25,820 bases of DNA from REEB95 sp035632055 (GTDB lineage Bacteria > Pseudomonadota > Alphaproteobacteria > ATCC43930 > CGMCC-115725). This document shows positions 19,247-25,820 of this stretch, in pieces. Each line of letters starts with the position of its first letter. Position 1 is the first letter of the stretch. The notes beneath the pieces are model-generated. The model had not been told where the DNA came from, ran no database searches, and saw only the letters and a program-made list of their open reading frames with translations. Both the position numbers and the translations under genes were made by a program. Location: positions 1 to 25,820 of the forward strand of contig DASQHO010000003.1 of assembly GCA_035632055.1 (NCBI GenBank). The letters run 5' to 3'.

Positions 19247-20454
19247 CCGCCGCCATTGCCCGCCGGCCCAACACGGTGCCGGTCTATCTCGACAATCATG
19301 CGACGACGCCGTGCGATCCGCGTGTCGTGGCCGCGATGCTGCCGTGGTTCAGCGAGAAGATCGGCAACCCGCATTCGCTCACGCACGCATACGGCCGCGA
19401 GGCCGAACAGGCGGTCGAACAGGCGCGTGCGCAGGTCGTCGATCTGATCGGCGCCGATCCTCGCGAGCTCGTCTTCACCTCGGGCGCGACCGAGGCCAAC
19501 AACATGGCGGTCAAGGGCGCCGCACGTTTTCACCGCCAGTTCGGCAAGGACGGCGTCGTGACGCTCGCAACCGAGCATAAATGTGTGCTCGAAAGCGCCA
19601 AGGCGCTCGAGCGCGACGGCTTCCGCGTCGCCATCCTGCCCGTTGGCCGCGACGGGTTGGCCGATCTCGATGTGCTCGCGCGGGCGATCGACGACCAGAC
19701 GGCCATCGTCTCGGTGATGGCGGCGCACAACGAGATCGGCGTTATACAGCCGATCAAGGCGATCGCTGCGCTGGCGCATGCCAAAGGCGCGCTGTTCCAC
19801 ACCGATGCGGCGCAGGCGGTTGGCAAGATCGCGCTCGATGTTGGCGAACTCGGCGTCGACCTGATGTCGATCTCCGGCCACAAATTCTACGGTCCCAAGG
19901 GCGTCGGCGCGCTCTATCTGCGCCGCCGGCCGCGGGCGCGCATCGAGCCGTTGTTCGACGGCGGTGGCCAGGAGCGAGGCATGCGTTCGGGCACGCTGCC
20001 GGTGCCGCTGATCGTCGGCCTCGGCGAGGCCGCGGTCCTGGCCAAGGCCGAGATGGCAGGCGAGGCGCAGCGCTTGCTGGCGCTCCGGGCACGGTTCCTG
20101 AGCGGCCTACGCGCCAAGGTGCCTGATGTGGTGCTCAACGGCCATCCGGAACGGCGCCTGCCCGGCAACCTCAATTTGAGCTTCCCCGGCCTCAAGGCAA
20201 TCGACCTGATTGCCGCCTGTCCGGGCTTGGCGTTATCGACCGGTTCCGCGTGCACCGCCGCCGAGGTCGAGCCGTCCTACGTACTGCGCGCGCTCGGTCT
20301 CGGCGACGCGCTGGCCGCGGCGTCCCTGCGTATTGGCCTCGGCCGCTTTACCACTGCGACCGAAGTCGATTTCGCCGTCGATACGCTGGCGGCTGCAGTC
20401 CTGCGGCTGCGCTCCGGCGACCGGATGACAAGCGAAGCCGCCGGCATTACATAA
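19243..20454 (+). CDS. iscS: Cysteine desulfurase IscS (tail-less C-terminus)
   Basis: Main ISC-type cysteine desulfurase, donating sulfur to Fe-S assembly and to MnmA. The 403-residue product has VYLDNHATTPCDPRVV, TSGATEANN, His112 in ATEHKCVLES, Lys214 in SISGHKFYGPKG and Cys337 in STGSACTAAEVEPSYVLRALG. ATG 19243 overlaps the upstream stop; the longer open frame from 19138 runs inside the previous gene. After GRFTTATEVDF the protein ends in RLRSGDRMTSEAAGIT. The conserved tail of E. coli-type IscS (LWEMYKxGVDLxxIEW), which contacts IscU, is absent. This matches the absence of iscU in the operon. Confidence 0.94.
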   Translation: MTAAIARRPNTVPVYLDNHATTPCDPRVVAAMLPWFSEKIGNPHSLTHAYGREAEQAVEQARAQVVDLIGADPRELVFTSGATEANNMAVKGAARFHRQFGKDGVVTLATEHKCVLESAKALERDGFRVAILPVGRDGLADLDVLARAIDDQTAIVSVMAAHNEIGVIQPIKAIAALAHAKGALFHTDAAQAVGKIALDVGELGVDLMSISGHKFYGPKGVGALYLRRRPRARIEPLFDGGGQERGMRSGTLPVPLIVGLGEAAVLAKAEMAGEAQRLLALRARFLSGLRAKVPDVVLNGHPERRLPGNLNLSFPGLKAIDLIAACPGLALSTGSACTAAEVEPSYVLRALGLGDALAAASLRIGLGRFTTATEVDFAVDTLAAAVLRLRSGDRMTSEAAGIT

Positions 20455-20469
20455 GGGTTGGAGATTCGC

Positions 20470-20808
20470 ATGGCTCTGAGACAGGCAATGACGATGACCG
20501 ACGCGGCCGCCAAGCGCATTCAGGCGCTGCTGGCGCAGCGCGGCAAGCCGTCCGCCGGCATCCGCATCGGCGTGCGCGCCCGCGGCTGTTCGGGCCTGAC
20601 CTATACGCTCGAATACGCCGACGAGAAGGGCAGGCTGGACGAGGTGGTGCAGGACAAGGGCGTCACCATCCTGATCGATCCAAAGGCGACCATGTTCATC
20701 ATCGGCACCGAGATGGATTACGTCGAGGACAAGCTGCAGTCGGGCTTCACCTTCCGCAATCCCAATGAAAAAGGCCGGTGCGGTTGCGGCGAATCGTTCC
20801 ACATCTGA
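20470..20808 (+). CDS. iscA: A-type Fe-S carrier IscA
   Basis: HesB/IscA-family protein that carries Fe-S clusters to apoproteins, notably for [4Fe-4S] maturation. The 112-residue product has the three conserved cysteines: Cys40 in RGCSGLTY, and Cys104 and Cys106 in GRCGCGESF. ATG 20470 is used because the first residues MALRQAMTMTDAA align with the family start. It lies 15 bp after iscS, where iscU would normally intervene. SufA and ErpA share the fold, but position after iscS and the closing GESFHI favour IscA. Confidence 0.92.
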   Translation: MALRQAMTMTDAAAKRIQALLAQRGKPSAGIRIGVRARGCSGLTYTLEYADEKGRLDEVVQDKGVTILIDPKATMFIIGTEMDYVEDKLQSGFTFRNPNEKGRCGCGESFHI

Positions 20809-20824
20809 GTTCTCCCGCGCGGCG

Positions 20825-21271
20825 ATGAAGCTGTTTCAGATCGAGGAGCCCGAAGGCGCTCCGCATTCGGCCGATGGGCCGGGCGCTGCGGTCGGCATCG
20901 ACTTGGCCGCGGGATCGGCGGCCGTCGCGATCGCGCTCGGCGGCAACGCCGAGATTCTGCCGGGCGCGGATGGTGAACGGCGGCTAGCGACGGCGGGGCA
21001 GGCACCCGATGCGGTGCTGCTGGCGCTGCGGACGCGAGCGGAGAAGCAATTGGCCCGGCCGGTAACTCACGCGGTGATTGCGACCCCCGATGGACGCGAT
21101 AGCGCGGCGCTCGAAACGGCAGCCAAGGCCGCTGGATTGGCCGTCCTGCGTGTGGTGGCGCAATCCGCAGCGGTGGGTCGTGATGCCGGCCCGGACGCGG
21201 CGGCCATGGGTGCGGCGCGGATAGCCGAAGATTTGTCGCCGACGCTTGGTATAACCTCGCCGCCGCCTTGA
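20825..21271 (+). CDS. HscA-derived mini-ORF (eroded Hsp70 ATPase domain)
   Basis: A 148-residue ORF at the position where hscA normally stands. MKLFQIEEPEGAPH followed by AVGIDLAAGSAAVAIA and AEILPGADGERRL matches the HscA N-terminus (family: LLQIxEPG, GIDLGTTNSLVA). ALRTRAEKQL and HAVIATPDGRDSAALETAAKAAGLAVLRV match the family segment [29 protein letters not shown]. MGAARIAEDLSP resembles the later GAAIQAD segment. The TTNS phosphate loop is replaced by AAGS. Most of lobe II and the whole substrate-binding domain are missing. Codons keep strong third-position GC and no stop interrupts the frame. No clear ribosome site precedes it. It is either a relic under slow decay or a retained small protein; ATPase activity is unlikely. 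Confidence 0.75.
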   Translation: MKLFQIEEPEGAPHSADGPGAAVGIDLAAGSAAVAIALGGNAEILPGADGERRLATAGQAPDAVLLALRTRAEKQLARPVTHAVIATPDGRDSAALETAAKAAGLAVLRVVAQSAAVGRDAGPDAAAMGAARIAEDLSPTLGITSPPP

Positions 21272-21288
21272 TTAATGGATTGGATTGA

Positions 21289-21621
21289 ATGCCCAAGATG
21301 ACGTTTATCGAACCTGACGGCACGCGCAAGACGGTGGACGCGCCGATTGGCTTATCCGTGCTCGAAATCGCCCACCGCAACGATATCGACATCGAGGGTG
21401 CGTGCGAAGGCTCGCTTGCGTGCTCGACCTGTCACATCATCGTCGAGCCCGAATGGTATGAGTTGTTGAAGGATGCGACCGAAGACGAGGAAGACATGCT
21501 CGATCTTGCCTTCGGCTTGACCAAGACGTCGCGTCTCGGCTGCCAGATCGTGATGACCGAAGAGCTCGACGGTCTCACCGTCCGCCTGCCACAGGTGACG
21601 CGCAACATGATGAACAGTTGA
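21289..21621 (+). CDS. fdx: ISC-type [2Fe-2S] ferredoxin
   Basis: Adrenodoxin-type ferredoxin that supplies electrons for Fe-S assembly. The 110-residue product has cluster ligands Cys39, Cys45, Cys48 (ACEGSLACSTC) and Cys85 (SRLGCQIVM), the Cx5Cx2CxnC pattern of this class. The acidic helix ATEDEEDMLDLAFGLT used for partner docking is also present. Length and C-terminal PQVTRNMMNS are typical. It sits directly after the HscA-derived ORF, as fdx follows hscA in full ISC operons. Its stop TGA shares its last base with the mnmA ATG. Confidence 0.95.
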   Translation: MPKMTFIEPDGTRKTVDAPIGLSVLEIAHRNDIDIEGACEGSLACSTCHIIVEPEWYELLKDATEDEEDMLDLAFGLTKTSRLGCQIVMTEELDGLTVRLPQVTRNMMNS

Positions 21622-22706
21622 TGGATGCGGCGCTGGCTCCTGGCGCGCGCGTCGTCGTCGCCATGTCGGGCGGCGTCGACAGCTCGACCGTGGCGGCGCT
21701 GCTGGTCGAGCGGGGCTGCGACGTCGTCGGCGTCACGCTGCAGCTGTACGATCACGGCCAGGCGATTGGGCGCAAGGGCGCTTGCTGCGCCGGTCAGGAC
21801 ATCCACGACGCGGCGCGGGTCGCCGAAACGCTCGGCATTCCGCATTACGTACTCGACTACGAAAAACGCTTCCGCGCGGAAGTGATCGACGATTTCGCCG
21901 ACTCCTATCTGGCCGGCGCGACGCCGGTGCCGTGCGTCCGTTGCAATGAGACGGTGAAATTCCGCGATCTGCTGGCGGTAGCGCGTGATCTGGGCGCCGG
22001 TGCGCTCGCCACCGGTCATTATGCGCGACGAGTCGTTGGCGCCGACGGGCCGGAATTGCACGGCGCCGCTTATGCCGGCCGCGACCAAAGCTATTTCCTC
22101 TATCGCACGACGCGCGCGCAGCTCGATTTCCTGCGGTTTCCGCTGGGCGAGTTTAGCAAGGACGAAACACGCGCCTTAGCGACGCGTTTCGCTCTGCCCG
22201 TGGCGCAGAAGCCTGATAGCCAGGACATCTGCTTCGTGCCATCGGGCCGATACGCCGACGTCATCGAAAAGTTGCGTCCCGGCGCGGCAGAGCCGGGCGA
22301 CGTCGTCGACGAGGAGGGCCGGGTGCTCGGCCGCCACGATGGCGTCATCCATTTCACCGTCGGCCAGCGCAAGGGCATTGGCGTCGCCGGCGAGGAGCCC
22401 CTCTACGTGCTGCGGCTCGAACCGGCGACGCGGCACGTCGTCGTCGGACCACGCGCAAGCTTGGGCGCCACGCGCGTGCCGCTCGATCGGGTCAACTGGC
22501 TGGCGGCGCAGCCGGATGCCGCCGGTATCCGCGTTGCGGTCAAGCTGCGGTCCGCACAGCCGCCGGTGTCCGCCACGCTGCAGCTCGAGGGCGATCATGG
22601 CACCGCGATACTCGACGAGCCGGCATTCGGCGTGGCGCCCGGCCAGGCCTGCGTCGCTTACGACGGCGATCGCGTGCTCGGCGGCGGCTGGATTGCCCGC
22701 GGCTGA
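21621..22706 (+). CDS. mnmA: tRNA-specific 2-thiouridylase MnmA
   Basis: Thiolates U34 of tRNA for Lys, Glu and Gln, using sulfur that begins at IscS. The 361-residue product has the PP-loop motif SGGVDSS (16-22). Catalytic Cys108 lies in PCVRCNETVKF, and the persulfide Cys204 lies in SQDICFVP. DQSYFLY and the C-terminal barrel with FTVGQRKGIG are also present. ATG 21621 overlaps the fdx stop (TGATG), giving tight coupling to the ISC genes; an in-frame TTG lies one codon earlier. Position after iscS and fdx fits its need for desulfurase sulfur. Confidence 0.96.
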   Translation: MDAALAPGARVVVAMSGGVDSSTVAALLVERGCDVVGVTLQLYDHGQAIGRKGACCAGQDIHDAARVAETLGIPHYVLDYEKRFRAEVIDDFADSYLAGATPVPCVRCNETVKFRDLLAVARDLGAGALATGHYARRVVGADGPELHGAAYAGRDQSYFLYRTTRAQLDFLRFPLGEFSKDETRALATRFALPVAQKPDSQDICFVPSGRYADVIEKLRPGAAEPGDVVDEEGRVLGRHDGVIHFTVGQRKGIGVAGEEPLYVLRLEPATRHVVVGPRASLGATRVPLDRVNWLAAQPDAAGIRVAVKLRSAQPPVSATLQLEGDHGTAILDEPAFGVAPGQACVAYDGDRVLGGGWIARG

Positions 22707-22755
22707 TTGCCGCTAGACTTGCCGCGCGCGCGGCGCTCCACGATACTGCGCCGCC

Positions 22756-23988
22756 ATGACCGATACGAAGAAACCCCGCGAAACCGTCAAGAAGGTCGTG
22801 CTCGCCTATTCGGGCGGGCTCGACACCTCCGTAATCCTGCGCTGGCTGCAGGAAACCTATCGTTGCGCGGTGGTGACCTTCACCGCCGACATCGGCCAGG
22901 GTGAAGAGCTCGCGCCGGCACGCAAGAAGGCCGAGCTGATGGGCGTGAAGCAGATCTTCGTCGAGGATCTGCGCGAGGAATTCGTGCGCGATTTCGTGTT
23001 TCCGATGTTCCGGGCCAACGCGCTCTACGAGGGTCAATACCTGCTCGGCACCTCGATCGCGCGGCCGCTGATCGCCAAGCGTCAGATCGAGATCGCCGAG
23101 GCCACCGGCGCTGACGCCGTAGCGCACGGCGCGACCGGCAAAGGCAACGACCAGGTGCGCTTCGAGCTGACTTATTACGCGCTCAAGCCCGACATCAAGG
23201 TGATCGCGCCGTGGCGCGAATGGGAACTCAACTCGCGCACCAAGCTGATCGAATATGCCGAACGGCACCAGATTCCGATCGCCAAGGACAAGCGCGGCGA
23301 GGCGCCGTTCTCGACCGACGCCAATCTTTTGCACATCTCGGCCGAGGGCAAGGCGCTCGAGGATCCGTGGCACGAGCCGGAAGAATTTGTCTATAGCCGG
23401 ACTGTCGCGCCGGAGAAGGCGCCGGACCAGCCGGAATATGTCGAGATCGAATTCGCCAAGGGCGATCCGGTCGCAGTCGACGGCAAGAAACTGTCGCCGG
23501 CGGCACTGCTGACGCGGCTGAATGAGCTCGGCGGCAAGCACGGCATTGGCCGGCTCGATCTGGTCGAGAACCGCTTTGTCGGCATGAAGTCGCGCGGCGT
23601 CTATGAGACTCCGGGCGGTACCATCCTGCATGCCGCGCATCGCGGCATTGAGAGCATCACGCTCGATCGTGGTGCTGCGCACCTCAAGGACGAGCTCATG
23701 CCGCGCTACGCGGAGCTCATTTACAACGGCTTCTGGTACTCGCCTGAGCGCACCATGCTGCAGGCGCTGATCGACAAGAGCCAGGAAAACGTCGCCGGCA
23801 CAGTGCGGCTCAAGCTCTACAAAGGCTCGGCGCGCGTGGTCGGCCGCAAGTCGCCGCACAGCCTCTACAGCTTGGCGCATGTGACGTTCGAGGCCGATCA
23901 GGTCTACGACCAGCGCGACGCCGAAGGTTTCATCAAGCTGAACGCATTGCGTTTGCGACTCGGGGCGCGGCTGCGGCCGAAAAAATAG
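22756..23988 (+). CDS. argG: Argininosuccinate synthase ArgG
   Basis: Joins citrulline and aspartate with ATP in arginine synthesis. The 410-residue product has the N-type PP-loop AYSGGLDTS (17-25) and the family block FTADIGQGEE. It also has the citrulline/aspartate region HGATGKGNDQVRFELT and KSRGVYETPGGTIL, with TVRLKLYKGSARVVGRKSPHSLY near the C-terminus. Length is typical. It follows mnmA after 49 bp with no clear promoter, so it may be the last gene of the operon, though it is not functionally tied to it. I see no terminator with a T-tract after it. Confidence 0.97.
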   Translation: MTDTKKPRETVKKVVLAYSGGLDTSVILRWLQETYRCAVVTFTADIGQGEELAPARKKAELMGVKQIFVEDLREEFVRDFVFPMFRANALYEGQYLLGTSIARPLIAKRQIEIAEATGADAVAHGATGKGNDQVRFELTYYALKPDIKVIAPWREWELNSRTKLIEYAERHQIPIAKDKRGEAPFSTDANLLHISAEGKALEDPWHEPEEFVYSRTVAPEKAPDQPEYVEIEFAKGDPVAVDGKKLSPAALLTRLNELGGKHGIGRLDLVENRFVGMKSRGVYETPGGTILHAAHRGIESITLDRGAAHLKDELMPRYAELIYNGFWYSPERTMLQALIDKSQENVAGTVRLKLYKGSARVVGRKSPHSLYSLAHVTFEADQVYDQRDAEGFIKLNALRLRLGARLRPKK

Positions 23989-24047
23989 TTACCAGTGCCG
24001 GCGACAGGAAGTTTTCGCTTCGATTCAGGCGCTTATGCCTATCTATT

Positions 24048-24056
24048 TGATATAAC
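24048..24056 (+). promoter_or_regulatory. Possible extended -10 promoter for the small lipoprotein
   Basis: TGATATAAC carries a TGn extension before TATAAC, a good extended -10 element. No -35 match is seen 17 bp upstream. It lies in the 178-bp gap after argG and would give a leader of about 105 bases. Tentative. Confidence 0.3.
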
Positions 24057-24166
24057 AGGCGAATGGCGCGAACCGCGGCCCCGAATTGACCGCGTGAAAT
24101 CCTTGTTTTTGCCATGATCGGTCGCCATGTTCGGACCATCGCCCATAGCAAAAAGGGGATGGAACC

Positions 24167-24409
24167 ATGGGTTCGCGTATTGGCGTTTTGATGGTGGCGG
24201 CTGCGATGCTGCTTTCGGCTTGCGGCACGTCACCGGGTGACCGAGGCCTGTCGGGTGCCGGTATCGGCGCTGCGGGTGGTGCCGTGGTCGGAGCGCTGGT
24301 TGGCGCGCCTCTGGCAGGCGCGGCGATTGGTGCCGGCGCCGGTGCATTGACCGGTATGGCGACCAGCCCGTCGAGCGTCTATCTCGGCAAGCCGGCCTGG
24401 GAACAGTAA
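24167..24409 (+). CDS. Small glycine-zipper lipoprotein
   Basis: An 80-residue predicted lipoprotein. MGSRIGVLMVAAAMLLSAC is a type II signal peptide with lipobox LSAC, lipidated at Cys19. The mature part from about 30 to 63 is a Gly/Ala repeat with GxxxG spacing (GAGIGAAGGAVVGALVG), the glycine-zipper pattern seen in outer-membrane lipoproteins of the SlyB/OsmB-like type. The tail SVYLGKPAWEQ is not recognised. AGGGG precedes the ATG. It is a monocistronic unit, bounded by its own intergenic region and a strong terminator. Function is unknown; an envelope-stress or membrane-integrity role is only an analogy. Confidence 0.75.
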   Translation: MGSRIGVLMVAAAMLLSACGTSPGDRGLSGAGIGAAGGAVVGALVGAPLAGAAIGAGAGALTGMATSPSSVYLGKPAWEQ

Positions 24410-24441
24410 CCGGCCCGACGACGATCTTTCGCTGAGACCTG

Positions 24442-24478
24442 GCCCCCTCGGGATCGCTCCCGAGGGGGCTTTGCTTTG
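24442..24478 (+). terminator. Rho-independent terminator after the lipoprotein gene
   Basis: Perfect 12-bp arms GCCCCCTCGGGA (24442-24453) and TCCCGAGGGGGC (24458-24469) enclose a TCGC loop and are followed by TTTGCTTT. This is the strongest hairpin in the window. It ends the lipoprotein transcript, and its stem may also serve the convergent folD transcript, though the opposite strand lacks a clear T-run. Confidence 0.9.
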
Positions 24479-24487
24479 TGCGCTCGC

Positions 24488-25378
24488 CTAGACCGCAGGT
24501 TCGGGCAATCCGCGCCGGCGGCAGGCGGCGACCAAGGTGTTGCGCAGCAGGCAGGCAATGGTCATTGGTCCGACGCCGCCGGGCACCGGCGTCACCGCAC
24601 CGGCCACACGTTGTGCTTCGGCGAAGGCGACGTCACCAACCAGCTTGCCCTTACCATCCGGCGTCGCGACACGATTGATGCCGACGTCGATGACCGTCGC
24701 ACCCGGTTTGATCCAATCGCCGCGGACCATCTCCGGCCGGCCGACGGCTGCCACCAGCAGATCGGCGCGGCGCGCCACCGCCGGCAAATCGCGGGTGCGC
24801 GAATGCGCCACGGTCACTGTACAGTGTTCGCCGAGCAGTAGCACCGCCATCGGCTTGCCGACGATATTCGAGCGTCCCAGGATTACAGCTTCGGCGCCAG
24901 CGAGGTTCTTGCCCAGGCTCTCGCGCGCCAGCAACAGGCAGCCGTAGGGCGTGCACGGCACCAGCGCCTTCCCGCCGCTCCACAACCGGCCGACATTCTC
25001 GGCATGGAAGCCGTCGACGTCCTTGGCCGGCGCGATCGCTTCGATGATCCGCTGCGCGTCGATCTGTTTCGGGAGCGGCAATTGCACGAGAATGCCGTCA
25101 ACCGCCTCGTCGGCATTGAGTTGCGCCACGAGGCGCAGCAGCTCGGCCTCGCTGGTGGAAGCCGGCAGGCGGTGGGTGATGCCCTTGAGGCCCGCGTCGT
25201 CGGTCGCCTTGGTTTTGCTTTTGACATAGACCTGACTGGCCGCGTCGTCGCCGACGAGCACGGCCGCGAGGCCAGGCACGACGCCGTGCGCCGCTTTCAG
25301 CGTAGCGGCTGCCGCTGCTACCGTGGCGCGCAACCGCGTGGCGACGGCCTTGCCGTCGATCAATCGAGCTTCCGACAT
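24488..25378 (-). CDS. folD: Methylenetetrahydrofolate dehydrogenase/cyclohydrolase FolD
   Basis: Bifunctional enzyme interconverting 5,10-methylene-THF and 10-formyl-THF with NADP. The 296-residue product has the catalytic lysine (about Lys55) in YVKSKTKATDDAG. DGILVQLPLP, the dehydrogenase loop GRSNIVGKPMA and the closing PVPGGVGPMT are also present. The ATG at 25378 shares a base with the stop of the upstream DUF167 gene (TGATG); a GTG one codon earlier is possible. Together with DUF167 and yggT it forms a minus-strand operon common in alphaproteobacteria. Confidence 0.97.
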   Translation of the reverse strand: MSEARLIDGKAVATRLRATVAAAAATLKAAHGVVPGLAAVLVGDDAASQVYVKSKTKATDDAGLKGITHRLPASTSEAELLRLVAQLNADEAVDGILVQLPLPKQIDAQRIIEAIAPAKDVDGFHAENVGRLWSGGKALVPCTPYGCLLLARESLGKNLAGAEAVILGRSNIVGKPMAVLLLGEHCTVTVAHSRTRDLPAVARRADLLVAAVGRPEMVRGDWIKPGATVIDVGINRVATPDGKGKLVGDVAFAEAQRVAGAVTPVPGGVGPMTIACLLRNTLVAACRRRGLPEPAV

Positions 25379-25686
25379 CACTTCAATCCTTGTTCGAGCC
25401 GCGCGGCAAGCGCGGCGGGATCACCATCGATATGCACCAGCTTGCGGCGTCCGGTGGCGCCCGCCGCAATACGCAAGTCGCTTTTGCGCAAGCCGAAATG
25501 ACGCGCCAACAGGGTGAGGAGGGCCGCATTGGCCTCGCCGGCATGGGCCGGCGCATGCACGGCAAGCTTTAAGACGACGCCGTTGGGTCCGTCACTCAAG
25601 CCGAGGACACGGTCTTGCGCGGCTTTTGGCGTTACACGCACGGTCAGCGTCGCGCCGCCGCGCTCAAGACGAAACGGTAATGCCAT
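25378..25686 (-). CDS. DUF167 (YggU-family) protein
   Basis: Small conserved protein of 102 residues in the YggU/DUF167 family, with unknown biochemical role. The family pattern is seen in LTVRVTPKAAQDRV, VLKLAVHAPAHAGEANAALLTLLA and RKSDLRIAAGATGRRKLVHIDG. It is often encoded directly after yggT, as here. The start ATG lies 8 bp after the yggT stop and its own stop touches the folD start, so the three are likely co-translated. Confidence 0.93.
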   Translation of the reverse strand: MALPFRLERGGATLTVRVTPKAAQDRVLGLSDGPNGVVLKLAVHAPAHAGEANAALLTLLARHFGLRKSDLRIAAGATGRRKLVHIDGDPAALAARLEQGLK

Positions 25687-25694
25687 AGGTCAGG

Positions 25695-25820
25695 TCAACC
25701 GTGCATCAACGCGTAGACCTCGACCTGCCGCAACTCCATCTCGATAAACCACAGGATCAACAACAGGATAACTGGCGAGATGTCGATGCCGCCGAAGCTG
25801 GGCAGGATGCGCTGGATCGG
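25695..25820 (-). CDS. YggT family membrane protein, C-terminal end (partial)
   Basis: Reading the minus strand from the window edge gives 41 residues and a TGA at 25697-25695. It begins PIQRILPSFGGIDISPVILLL and continues LILWFIEMELRQVEVYALMHG. The PIRRxLPxxGGxDxSPIxLLLxL pattern is the hallmark of the second transmembrane repeat of YggT proteins, small integral membrane proteins with proposed roles in osmotic or division-related processes. The 5' part lies outside the window. Adjacent DUF167 supports the call. Confidence 0.88.
   Translation of the reverse strand, partial: PIQRILPSFGGIDISPVILLLILWFIEMELRQVEVYALMHG

Noticed and set aside
22540..23880. 446-codon minus-strand open frame opposite argG and the mnmA end
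   Set aside because: Full-length ArgG and MnmA with all motifs occupy the plus strand; the antisense frame crosses two genes and shows no family pattern.
24086..24118. TTGACC with CATGAT as promoter of the small lipoprotein
   Set aside because: The 21-bp spacing is too long and the -10 match is poor; the extended -10 at 24048-24056 is somewhat better.

Overview
The window is a gene-dense, GC-rich chromosomal segment of an alphaproteobacterium. It is probably Rhodospirillales-like, but this is inferred from gene order and protein flavour and no marker gene fixes it. Supporting features are the tolA-tolB-pal-cpoB-tilS-ftsH-glmM run, the alphaproteobacterial SerC type followed by serA-hisZ-purA, the short CysE next to IscR, and the YggT-DUF167-folD run. 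I see no rRNA, tRNA, CRISPR array, insertion sequence or prophage gene, and no gene-free stretch longer than 300 bases.

Layout. (1) 1-9040, plus strand: the 3' end of tolA, then tolB, pal, a strong terminator, cpoB, tilS, ftsH, glmM, thiD and a GNAT acetyltransferase, covering the envelope Tol-Pal system, tRNA modification, membrane proteolysis, amino-sugar and thiamine synthesis. (2) 9076-10565: a MaoC-like hydratase converging on a persulfide dioxygenase-rhodanese fusion on the minus strand. (3) 10566-16020: a divergent intergenic region with a 12-bp palindrome, a candidate promoter and a two-hairpin leader that folds over the serC Shine-Dalgarno, then serC, serA, hisZ and purA. (4) 16029-16691: an alpha/beta hydrolase on the minus strand. 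(5) 16772-23988: a probable operon cysE-iscR-(NifS-like desulfurase)-iscS-iscA-(HscA-derived mini-ORF)-fdx-mnmA, followed by argG. It is preceded by a good sigma70-type promoter overlapped by an IscR-type-1-like operator. (6) 24167-25820: a small glycine-zipper lipoprotein with a strong terminator, then folD, DUF167 and the 3' end of yggT on the minus strand.

The most unusual element is the ISC operon. Its usual scaffold gene iscU and co-chaperone gene hscB are missing from the places they normally occupy. What stands where hscA belongs is an uninterrupted 148-codon ORF that resembles three separated parts of the HscA ATPase domain, with the phosphate-binding loop degraded and the whole substrate-binding domain gone. 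The neighbouring IscS also lacks the conserved C-terminal tail that contacts IscU in the classical system. Together these suggest coordinated loss of the scaffold-chaperone module while desulfurase, IscA, ferredoxin and MnmA were kept.

The window also carries a metabolic line: serC/serA make serine, cysE turns serine into O-acetylserine for cysteine, and the desulfurases release cysteine sulfur for Fe-S assembly and for MnmA-dependent tRNA thiolation. The dioxygenase-rhodanese fusion handles persulfide sulfur.
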